A stretch of 64,000 nucleotides of DNA from Lunularia cruciata (lineage: Eukaryota > Streptophyta > Marchantiopsida > Lunulariales > Lunulariaceae). The stretch's first letter is position 1. Each line of letters begins with the position of its first letter. The notes beneath the pieces are model-generated. The model was not told where the DNA came from and did no database searches. It was given only the letters and a program-made list of their open reading frames with translations. The stretch spans positions 55,177,665 through 55,241,664 of the forward strand of contig OX419757.1 in assembly GCA_948567375.1 (NCBI GenBank). Reading direction: 5' to 3'. This document shows, one piece after another, positions 1 to 9,659 of this stretch. Both the position numbers and the translations under genes were made by a program.

Positions 1-173
1 CCAACATGCTAGGGGCTTAGGTCCTCCTTCAAAGCACCACCACTATTCCTTTGACACTTCTTTTTCCATCCTTGGACAAGGAACCTACATTGGAAGACTC
101 TCCTATGGAAGATACTCCATCCACCATCCCCCAATTCCTCCTCCACTTCCCATAATCTTTCCTCCTAGTGACA
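1..173. other. Unassigned flank, pyrimidine-rich
   Basis: C/T-rich, CCA-rich sequence that appears to continue on the far side of the solo LTR at 174-901. No open frame, repeat or family I recognise. Confidence 0.4.
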
Positions 174-901
174 TGTAATACCAAGGGTTAGCCATATGAT
201 CTAGATGTGAAATTTGGTTTGGTAACATCTAGAATGATGTTATACATGATGGTCAAAATAGATCAGATAGAAGTATCACCAAAAGAGTACTTCTACAAAT
301 AGGGCAGAAACCAAAATAGACTTGAGAACCTTAGAACCAATAGCTAGACATATGATTTAAAGGTGAGAATTGGTTTGGTAACATTTGGAAGGATGTTACA
401 CATGCTGGACTAAACAGATCAAAAAGAGGTTTCACCAAAAGGGGAGTTCTACTAATAGAGTAGGAACCAAAAAATGCTTGAAATCTTTGAAGGCAATTTC
501 AGAGGCCTAAACGGATGAATTAGGCCTCGAAAATGTGTAGATTCCCCCCCCCAACGGAGGAAAGGCTGTCCTTCCCTCCTCCCTGCTTTGTCTCGTCGAG
601 AGCTTTCCAATGGTACCTTACTCACGTGATTCTGAGATTCCTACAAGAAGATTCCCTCCGATCAAAGCTTGTTTGACCAACCAGATAGGACCTAGACCAG
701 ACAGGTCACCCAACCAAGTAAGTAATCCAAGGGTGGAGCTTGCTGACATGTCACCTATCTGTGTCCCTAATCCTATGGTGGAGCTTCCTTGGAGGAGATC
801 CTCTTTGTCTATATAATAAAGAGAAGGTGCTCCCTTGGGGCATCGAATGTTTGAGTGTGCAATCTGTGTTTTCTCTCTTCTCTTGTCCTCAGAGTATTAC
901 A
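174..901 (+). mobile_element. Solo LTR, chromovirus family A (long form)
   Basis: The LTR begins TGTAATACC and ends GTATTACA, as do all family A LTRs in this window. It is flanked by TGACA (169-173) and TGACC (902-906), a near-perfect 5-bp target duplication. No primer-binding site or coding sequence follows, so this is a solo LTR. It is the long form, carrying the internal duplication of about 150 bp described in the findings. Confidence 0.85.
809..818 (+). promoter_or_regulatory. LTR core promoter (TATA box)
   Basis: CTATATAATA followed by AAAGAGAAGGTGCTC is kept in nearly every family A LTR here, about 90 bp before the LTR end. That is where the U3/R boundary and transcription start of a Ty3/gypsy LTR are expected. 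Family knowledge plus position; no transcript evidence. Confidence 0.5.
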
Positions 902-1314
902 TGACCCAACCCCAACACCACCACCACCACCACATGCTTTGATTTCCCTAGACTTTCCACCAACACCATCCAACATCTCCCTTATATACCCTTAGCACCC
1001 CTTACATCCTACTTCATTAGTGCCCTATGCAATCATGCACTGATTGCCCATGGGTTGGGTTGATTTGGTACCGCATCCAGGGCAAGCTAGATGCTTATGG
1101 ATGAGAGCAAAGACCACCTTTCTGCCTATCTTCCTAGACCCACTCCACACTCTAGCCCTCTCTCTAGAAGCACCACTTGACTCTTACTCTTGGCTCCACT
1201 CTTTGGATCCCCTTCAAGCTTACGTCATCCATGCATGTATACTAGGATCACTCTACCCCTCCACCATCTAGTTGGCTCCATGCTTTCTATACTCCTACGT
1301 GCCATCTTGGCAGA
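902..1314. other. Unassigned flank between solo LTR and E1
   Basis: C-rich sequence with a short CCA run near 912-930. One frame is open at 1044-1271 (75 codons), without similarity I recognise. Probably non-genic sequence into which both LTR elements landed. Confidence 0.35.
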
Positions 1315-1894
1315 TGTAATACCAAGAGCTAGCCATATGATCTAGATGTGAAATTTGGTTTGGTAACATCTGGAAGGATGTTACACATGATGGACTAAAC
1401 AAATCAGAAAGAGATATCACCAAAAGGGGACTTCTACTAATAGAATAGGAACTGAAATATGCCTGAAATCTTTGAAGGCAATTTTGGAGGCCTAAATGGA
1501 TGAATTAGGCCTCAAAAATGAGCAAATCCTTTCCTATGGATGATAGGTTGGCCTTCCCTCCCCCATGGTTAATCTCATTGAGAGCTTTCCAATGATACTT
1601 CACCTACTTTGAGATTCCTACAAGAAGATTTCTTAAAAGATTCATTTTGATCAAAGATTGTTTGACCAACCAGATAGGACCATGACCAACATGTCACCCA
1701 TCCAAGTAAGTAATCCAAGGGAGGAGCTTGCTAACATGTCACCTATCTATGTACATAATCTTATAGTGGAGCTTCCTTGGAGGAGATCTTCTTTGTCTAT
1801 ATAATAAAGAGAAGAGAAGGTGCTCCTCTAGGGAATCAGATGATTGAGTGTGAAATTTATGTTCTCTCACTTCTCTTGTCCTTGGAGTATTACA
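1315..1894 (+). repeat. E1 5' LTR (short form)
   Basis: TGTAATACC to GTATTACA, 580 bp, lacking the internal duplication of the long form. Its partner is 14538-15119. Confidence 0.88.
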
Positions 1895-1895
1895 A

Positions 1896-1907
1896 TTATA
1901 TCAGAGC
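1896..1907 (+). other. E1 primer-binding site
   Basis: Lies one base after the 5' LTR. It is a decayed form of TGGTATCAGAGC, the site complementary to the 3' end of plant initiator tRNA-Met, which E2 keeps intact at 3791-3802. Confidence 0.75.
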
Positions 1908-2034
1908 AAGTGTTTTAGTCCAAGAGAGTGGATCACCCCTCTTGGAAGAACACAAACTACTGAAATTGAGTAATTTGAGGTGGAGAACATAGAGTAATTG
2001 CTAAACTTAAGAAGGACTTTAGAGAGCAGATGGG

Positions 2035-2464
2035 ATGGATGGACCGGGAGGACAATTTCCCACACCTAGCTTTCCATTCTTGAATCCATTCAACATCAAG
2101 GTTAGGTCCATCCCGCATGAGCAAATGAGAGTATTGCTAGTTTCTCACTTTGGAGTAGAATTCATGGATAGGGTAATGAACTCACCAAACCCGGTGATTC
2201 TACCTGTAGTGGTATACAACAGAGAGTGGGATTTGACAATCTACATTTTATTATGATGTTATGGATGTGAATGTCCCAAATCCTCTCCCTGTTAACATTC
2301 AAGTAGAAATTAGTTATGTAGTGAGACCAAAAGTGATGTTTAGAGATTTTGTGGTTAGGAAGTTTGGTGAGAAGTATTATCAACAAGTGATAGCTTTTGA
2401 GGTCCCAATGGTAGTTCCAATAGTTTGTGCACCTTCCAAAGTGATCATATTGACTCTATATTGA
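2035..2464 (+). other. Two short leader ORFs of family A (E1 copy)
   Basis: Between the primer-binding site and gag there are two adjacent short open frames, about 73 codons (2035-2256) and 67 codons (2261-2464). Recognisable copies of both occur at the same place in E2, E3 and E4, and the start of the first in E6. The first is rich in P/F near its N-terminus and ends in DREWDLTIYILL-like sequence. The second contains FRDFVVR and ends VIILTLY. I recognise no domain in either. They may be an N-terminal gag extension or separate leader proteins. Confidence 0.45.
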
Positions 2465-2497
2465 AGTAGACATTAGCAATTGAGTGTTGCAAGAACC

Positions 2498-2877
2498 ATG
2501 GATCCGCAATTGCAAGAGCTAGTGCAAGGAATGCAAGGGATGTTGAATGAATTTTGAGAGATTAAGATGACCATGGAGACATTACAAAGTCAAGTGCAGA
2601 TCCTCAGGAATGATCAAGCAATGCAAGAAGAAGAGCCGTCTCAAAACCCAATACATACAACTAAAGTACTTGGAGAGGCACCCATGCCTATGAACCTTGT
2701 CAACAATGAAGCCATATTGCTACTCCGGGATGAAGAAGACCTACACCATCAAGCCCTATAAGAGGCAGCGTACAATGGGTGTAGTGGAAAATTGGATCTC
2801 AAGAATGAATCAATATTTTTTATTGTTTCTCAATAGAGATCAAAAAGCATGCTGCAATGTATTTGCATGTGGATACT
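2498..2877 (+). pseudogene. E1 gag, left part
   Basis: Starts at MDPQLQEL, with a coiled-coil-like stretch (METLQSQVQILRNDQAMQ), then the capsid region. It stops where E2 is inserted and the homology resumes at 9660. Fossil of a Ty3/gypsy gag. Confidence 0.7.
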
Positions 2878-3623
2878 TGTAATACCAAGAGCTAGCCATA
2901 TGATCTAGATGTGAAATTTAGTTTGGTAACATCTAGAATGATGTTATACATGATGGTCAAAATAGATAAGATAGAAGTATCACCAAAAGAGTACTTCTAC
3001 TAATAGGGCAGAAACTGAAATAGACTTGAGAACCTTAGAACCAATAGCTAGACATATGATTTAAAGGTGAGAATTGGTTTGGTAACATTTGGAAGGATGT
3101 TACACATGATGTACTAAACAGATCAGAAAGAGGTATCACCAAAAGGGGACTTCTACTAATAGAGTAGGAACCAAAAAATGCTTGAAATCTTTGAAGACAA
3201 TTTCGGAAGCCTAAACGGATGAATTAGGCCTCAAAAATGTGCAAATTCCCCCCCCTCCTCCCAAAACAAAGGAATATCTGGCCTTCCCTCTCCCTACTTT
3301 GTTTCATCAAGAGCTTTCCAACGGTACCTTACTCACATGATTTTGAGATTCCTACAAGAAGATTCCCTAAAAGATTCCCTCTTATCAAAGCTTATTTGAC
3401 CAACCGATGGGACCTAGACCAGACATGTCACCCATCCAAGTAAGTAATCCAAGGGTGGAGCTTGCTGACATGTCACCTATCTGTGTCCCTAATCCTATGG
3501 TGGAGCTTCCTTGGCGGAGATCCTCTTTGTCTATATAATAAAGAGAAGGTGCTCCCTTGGGGCATCGATTGTTTGAGTGTGCAATCTGTGTTTTCTCTGT
3601 TCTCTTGTCCTTGGAGTATTACA
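2878..3623 (+). repeat. E2 5' LTR (long form)
   Basis: 746 bp, TGTAATACC to ATTACA, followed directly by E1 gag sequence (ATATTTGACC) instead of a primer-binding site. Confidence 0.85.
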
Positions 3624-3789
3624 ATATTTGACCAATAAAGCCCTCACATGGTACAATGCTTGGGAACAATCCATGTTGGCAGAGAGAAGGGAGGTCACGT
3701 GGACAACAATGCAACGTGGACAACAATGCATCGATTGTTTGAGTGTGCAATCTGTGTTTTCTCTCTTCTCTTGTCCTTGGAGTATTACA
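3624..3789 (+). repeat. Displaced gag flank plus partial LTR end at E2's 5' side
   Basis: 3624 to about 3727 repeats the E1 gag sequence that follows E2's 3' LTR at 9660-9753. It is joined to a second copy of the last ~62 bp of an LTR (3728-3789), which runs straight into the primer-binding site. A short repeat, ACGTGGACAACAATGCA, lies at the join. Best read as the product of recombination or conversion between the two ends of E2. Confidence 0.75.
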
Positions 3790-3790
3790 A

Positions 3791-3802
3791 TGGTATCAGA
3801 GC
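3791..3802 (+). other. E2 primer-binding site (initiator tRNA-Met type)
   Basis: TGGTATCAGAGC, the standard plant LTR-retroelement site complementary to initiator tRNA-Met, begins two bases after the GTATTACA LTR end. Confidence 0.9.
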
Positions 3803-4392
3803 AAGTGTTTTAGTCCAAGAGAGTGGATCACACCTCTTGGAATAGCACGAACTATTGAAATTGAGTAATTTGAGGCGGAGAACATAGAGTAGTTGCTAGA
3901 CTTAGGAAGGACTTTAGAGAGCGGATGGGATGGATGCACCGGGAGGCCAATTTCCCACACCTAGCTTTCCATTCTCAAATCCATTCCACATCAAGGTTAT
4001 GTATATCCAGCGTGAGTAGATGAGGGTATCACTTGTTTATCACTTTGGCGTAGAATTCATGGACAGAGTGACGAACTCACCAAACTCGGTGATTCTACCT
4101 GTGGTGATATATGACAGAGAGTGGGATTTGACAATCTACATTCTATTATGATAAAATGGATATGAATGTCCCAAATCCTCTCCCTTTCAACACTCAAGTA
4201 GAAATCTGTTATGTAGTGAGGCCGAAAATGATGTTTAGAGATTTTGTGGTTAGGAATTTTGGTGAGGAGTATTATCAATGAGTGATAGCTTCTGAGGTCC
4301 CAATGGTAGTTCCAATAGTTTATGCGCCTTCCAGAGTGATTATATTGACTCTGTATTGAAGTAGACATTAGCAATTGAGTGTTGCAGGAACC

Positions 4393-5480
4393 ATGGATCC
4401 GCAATTGCAAGAGTTGATGCAAGGAATGCAAGGGATGTTGAATGAATTTTGAGAGATTAAGATGACCATGGAGACATTACAAAGTCAAGTGCAGATCCTC
4501 AGGAATGATCAAGCCATGCAAGAAGAAGAGCCGTCTCCAAACCCTGTACTTGCGATTGAAGTACTTGGAGAGACATTCGTGCCTACAAACCCTATCAACG
4601 ATGAAGCCACATTGCTACTCCGGATGAAGAAGACCTGCAACATTGAGCCTTACAAGGGGCAGAGTTCGATGGGAGTAGTGGAAAATTGGATCTCGAGAAT
4701 GAATCAATATTTCCGATTGTTCTCAATAGAGATCACAGAGCATGCTGCATGCGTGTTTGCATGTGGGTACTTGACCGATAAAGCACTCACATGGTATGAT
4801 GCTTGGGAACAATCCATGCTGGTAGAGAGAATGGAGGTCACATGGACAGCAATGCAAGAAGGACTGCTGAAGAATTTCCAATCGGTGGATTTTGTGCAAA
4901 TGGCTTGAACCCAACTATGGGGATTGAGATAGAAGAATAGCATACAAGAGTATGTGGAGGCATTTATGGATCTACAAGTTGCAATTACCAACATGAGTCC
5001 AGCAGAGGCTCTTGACACTTTCAAACAAGGGTTGAAAGAGTGGATTTGCCAAGAAGTCATGGTGCAAAATCCTTGCACGGTATTTGAAGCCATTGCTTGT
5101 GCGTAGAGAATAGTAGGAGCATTAGGTGGAGGTGAAGGAGTAGCTCTACCTCAACATTATTGGGCAGAAATGCCACGCATGGGTGGACTAGTACCGATGG
5201 AATTGGGCAACCTTCGATTCCGGGATTGAGGAGCACAACCGCTTCAAGTGGAGCGGGGACGGGTAGAAGAACGAAGAGATGGAGTCCCACAAGGAGAAGG
5301 TACTCGAGGAGAACAACGCCGTTGTTACAATTGTGGCCGTATTGGGCACATATCTACCAACTGTCGCACTCGTTTCCTTAGAGGCCCTCGGCCTTCGTTC
5401 ACGCGATCTTTGAACAACATGGAGAGGCACATTGAAGAGGAGGAGGTGGAAATCACTTCGGAAAACCAAGGTCGCCAGTA
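4393..5480 (+). pseudogene. E2 gag with CCHC zinc knuckle
   Basis: Begins MDPQLQEL, followed by the METLQSQVQILRND helix, the capsid region (KALTWYDAWEQSM) and a CCHC knuckle, CYNCGRIGHISTNC (about 5323-5364), that would bind RNA in the particle. The two leader ORFs lie just upstream. Fossil; broken. Confidence 0.78.
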
Positions 5481-5576
5481 AATGTACCTCACGACCTTAC
5501 TGGCTCAATAAGGAAGCAGAGAAGCAAGGGGAGGAAGAAGAATAATGCGCAAAGATCCCGAAAGGCAACCTTACAA

Positions 5577-8500
5577 TTGATTGTTGTGAATGGAATCCTA
5601 GAAGGTAATCAAGTGAGAGTATTAATAGATCCGGGAGCAACAAAGAATTTCTTGTCTCACTTTGTTGCAATAAGATTGGGAATGGATCTAGAGAGAGATG
5701 GAAGTGAAGAAGTAGAGTTACCAAATGGGCAAACAGAGAGGATTGAATCATTACCTAGACGGGTAACCCTCTCTGTAGGAGAATATCAGGAAGCAATTGA
5801 GTGGCGAGTGATACAGTTAGGTCGTTATGATGCAATTTTAGGCATGCCATGGATGGAGCAATACAACCCTATGGTGGATTGGAGGAAGAAAGTAGTGAGA
5901 ACCCACCAATGGTCAATCATTGGAGTTAAAGAAAAATCACACAGGTAGAAACTGCCTCTATATGTCGTAGGAACGGCAATTGTCTGTAAGACCGATAGAT
6001 ATTTTATGGGTCTAATAAGAGAAGTCCAGAGTGCACAACTCGATGGAAAAATTCTTGAGAAATTGAAGGATGTGGTGGATGAGTTTCAAGATGTCTTTCT
6101 CGATGATCTACCCTCAGGATTACCACCAAAAAGGCAAGTAGATCACAAAATTGAGACACTTCCGGGGAAGACACCTCCTTGTAAGGCCCCATATCGCCTA
6201 TCACCTCATGAGTTGGAGGAGTGTTAGACTCAAATTGAGGAGATGTTGCAGAAAGGGTTCATCCAACCTAGTGTATCACCATATGGTGCCCCTGTCTTGT
6301 TTGTGAAGAAGAAGGATGGTACAATGCACATGTGCATTGACTATCGGGGTCTCAATCAGCAAACAGTGAAGAACAAATACCCCTTACCTCGCATGGATGA
6401 CCTGTTTGATCAACTCTATGGAGCAAGATACTTCACCAAACTGGATTTGTGGAGTGGTTACAATCAAATCCAAAGTGCAGAGGAGGATGTGTACAAAACT
6501 GCCTTTCAAACTAGGTATGGCCACTTTGAGTATCTTGTGATGCCTTTTGGCCTCACCAATGCACCTGCCACTTTCATGAGTCTAATGAATGACATATTTC
6601 ATCCATACTTGGATAAATCTGTTATTGTCTTCCTGGATGATCTCTTAGTATATAGTAGCACGATGACAGAACACAAACAACATCTAAGAGAGGTCCTCTA
6701 GATTCTAAGATAGAATCAGTTGTATGCCAAAATCTCAAAGTGTGAGTTTGGCAAGTCTGAAGTAGACTACTTGGGGCATAGAGTAAGTGCAGAGGGCATT
6801 CAAGTATTGAGAGATAAAATAGAGGTCATTCAAAAATGGAATGCCCTAGAAGATCAGACTCAACTTAAGAGCTTCTTGGGGTTGACGGGATTCTATCGTA
6901 GATTTGTCAAGGACTTTTCCAAGGTTGCATAGCCTTTAACGGCACTACTTGGCAAGGGGAAGAAGTGGACATGGAGAACTGCACAAGAGTTGGCCTTTCA
7001 AGAATTGAAGGCCGCCTTGCTACATGCACCAATCTTGAAGTGGTATGACCCAAAACGTCCAATCAAGTTGGCTATAGATGCATCAGGCGTAGCAACAAGA
7101 GCAGTCCTACAACAAGAGTGGCATGACGGATGGCATCCAATTGCATATTTCTCTTGAAAGTTGTTACCGGCAAAACGCAACTACCACACCACAGAACGAG
7201 AAGAGCTGGCAATCGTTCTAGCAACCAAGCATTGGAAGCACTACCTGGGCGAGAAGGCATTTGTAGTAGAGATAGACCACAAACCTCTAGTCTACCTCAA
7301 GACGCAGAAGGATCTATCTCATCGCCAAATTTGGTGGGCAGAGTGGCGACAGTGCTTCAACATGACAATCACCTACATGGAAGGTAAGAAGCAACTTGCA
7401 GATGCATTCACCCATATGCCAATGGCCAACAACTTGGTGGCAGAGGTTAAGATTAACCCTGAATTCTAGCAAGAGATTCTGGCTGCTACAAAAACTGATC
7501 CACAGATTGTAGAAGCACAATCATCCAAAGGTGTCACCAACACCCAAGGACTCACCTTTTGGGATGGCAGATTATGGATTCCAAATGTCCCAGAATTACG
7601 CACCACCATTCTAGCGGAATGTCATGATTTGGCCATTGCAGCTCATGTCGGAGTGGACAAGACCTTAGATGCAATCAAGCGCCATTACTATTGGCCCAAG
7701 ATGAGCAACGACGTGATGGACTATGTGCGTAGCTGCCTACTTTGTCAATAGAACAAAGCTTCTAATCAAGCTCATATAGGGCTCCTTCAACCTCTCCCCA
7801 CTCCTACCCAACGTTGGGAACAAGTGAGTATGGATCTCGTCTGTGAATTACCCAAGACCACCTCAGGGTTTGACTCCATTGTGGTCTTTGTGGACCGGCT
7901 CAGCAAAATGATTCATGTACGCCCTACCACCAAGGAGGTGACCGCTCCACAACTAGCTCAATTATACTTAGATGCAGTCTTTGCTCACCATAGCTTGTCT
8001 AGAGTACTCATCATTGATAGAGGCACCCAATTCACCAGTTTGTTTTGGCGAACACTCTTTGGTTTCTGCAAAACCAAGTTGGCCATGTCCACAGCTTACC
8101 ACCCACAAACAGATGGCCAAACCAAGTGGGCTAATTGCACGATTGAAGACATGTTACGCGGCTTCACCTTAGAAGAGCAAGAGAGGTGGGACACCCTACT
8201 CCCATTGGTGGAATTTTCTTATAACAATTTAGTGAATGTATCCACCTAGGTCACTCCGTTCTTCCTCATGTATGGTAAGCATCCCTTCACACCTTCTATC
8301 TTGACGAAGATGATCGTCTAGTGGTTACCAAGGTTGATGCAGTCAACACATTTGTTTCTCAAATCCAACAAGGTGTGGAGAGCGCCAAGCACAGATTACA
8401 AATTGCACAAAATTGATAGAAGTAGTATGCTGATGCACACCGTTGGCACATGGAGTTCAATGTTGGGGATCAAGTGTGGCTATCGACAACCAACCTCACA

Positions 8501-8906
8501 TTAGTTGGACCTTGTAAGCTCAGACCTCGTTTTATTGGGCCTTTCTCGATTCTTTGTCGCATCGGTGTTGTGGCCTATCACCTTGAGCTACCACCACACA
8601 TGAAGATCCATCCAGTGTTCCATGTCTCCCTACTACACAGATATGCTCCCCGATCAGGCCAAGGTCATTCCACACCAGACATTTGACCTTGTCCGACACT
8701 CATTGATGGCATAGAGGAACATGAAGTAGAGCGGATTCTCCAAAAATGCATGCGTGGTACTCGCCACCCACGGGTGGACTATCAAGTACAATGGAAAGGT
8801 TACCCCCTCTATGAAGCAACCTGTGAGCCCGCTGCCAATTTGGCACATGCACTGGTGTTGGTGCAAGCATTTGAGCAACAATTGCGCAACAAGGACGTTG
8901 CGTCTT
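5577..8906 (+). pseudogene. E2 pol: protease, RT, RNase H, integrase, chromodomain
   Basis: Aspartic protease near 5610-5650 (LIDPGATKNFLS). RT about 6240-6930, with [36 protein letters not shown] and the VFLDD catalytic core. RNase H about 6990-7440 (LATDASG-like, TTEREELAIVLATKHWKHYL). Integrase zinc finger about 7620-7760 and core about 7824-8249 (MDLVCELPKT, HPQTDGQT). Integrase C-terminal segment 8450-8686 (VGDQVWLSTTNL), then a chromodomain remnant to 8906. This order, ending in a chromodomain, defines a chromovirus. Broken at many sites. Confidence 0.85.
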
Positions 8907-8920
8907 AAAAGGAGGGAGGT
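8907..8920 (+). other. E2 polypurine tract
   Basis: AAAAGGAGGGAGG lies directly before the 3' LTR at 8922. The same tract precedes the 3' LTR in E1, E3 and E4. In the family it primes plus-strand DNA synthesis. Confidence 0.8.
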
Positions 8921-8921
8921 C

Positions 8922-9659
8922 TGTAATACCAAGAGCTAGCCATATGATCTAGATGTGAAATTTGGTTTGGTAACATCTAGAATGATGTTATACATGATGG
9001 TCAAAATAGATAAGATAGAAGTATCACCAAAAGAGTACTTCTACTAATAGGGCAGAAACTGAAATAGACTTGAGAACCTTAGAACCAATAGCTAGACATA
9101 TGATTTAAAGGTGAGAATTGGTTTGGTAACATTTGGAAGGATGTTACACATGATGTACTAAACAGATCAGAAAGAGGTATCACCAAAAGGGGACTTCTAC
9201 TAATAGAGTAGGAACCAAAAAATGCTTGAAATCTTTGAAGGCAATTTCGGAGGCCTAAACGGATGAATTAGGCCTCGAAAATGTGCAAACCCCCCCCCCC
9301 AATAGTGGAAGGGCTGGCCTTCCCTCCCCATGCTTTGTCTCGTCGAGAGCTTTCCAATGGTACCTTACTCACATGATTTTGAGATTCCTACAAGAAGATT
9401 CCCTAAAAGATTCCTTTTGGTCAAAGCTTGTTTGACCAACCGAGAAGACCTAGACCAGATATGTCACCCATCCAAGTAAGTAATCCAAGGGTGGAGCTTG
9501 CTGACGTGTCACCTATATGTGTTCCTAATCCTATGGTGGAGCTTCCTTGGTGGAGATCCTCTTTGTCTATATAATAAAGAGAAGGTGCTCCCTTGGGGCA
9601 TCGATTGTTTGAGTGTGCAATCTGTGTTTTCTCTCTTCTCTTGTCCTAGGAGTATTACA
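8922..9659 (+). repeat. E2 3' LTR (long form)
   Basis: 738 bp, TGTAATACC to ATTACA. It carries the long-form internal duplication and a C-run near 9289-9300. After it, E1 gag resumes at 9660. Confidence 0.86.

Larger units (their letters stand above)
2878..9659 (+). mobile_element. E2: chromovirus family A element nested in E1 gag
   Basis: The element starts with TGTAATACC and ends GTATTACA, flanked by ATACT (2873-2877) and ATATT (9660-9664), a near-match 5-bp target duplication inside E1 gag. It carries gag, protease, RT, RNase H, integrase, a chromodomain region and a polypurine tract. Its LTRs are the long form. The 5' end is unusual: after the LTR come about 100 bp of the host element's gag flank and a second partial LTR end before the primer-binding site (see 3624-3789). 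The full gag-pol order is present but broken by perhaps a dozen or more lesions. Confidence 0.86.

Noticed and set aside
4057-4431. A 124-codon frame on the minus strand
   Set aside because: It lies antisense to the family A leader ORFs, and similar antisense frames recur in other copies; a shadow of the plus-strand coding.
7072-7260. Short frames antisense or out of frame over RNase H and protease in E2, E3 and E4 (Cys/Ser/Leu-rich)
   Set aside because: They repeat in every copy at the same place and oppose conserved pol motifs; reading-frame shadows.
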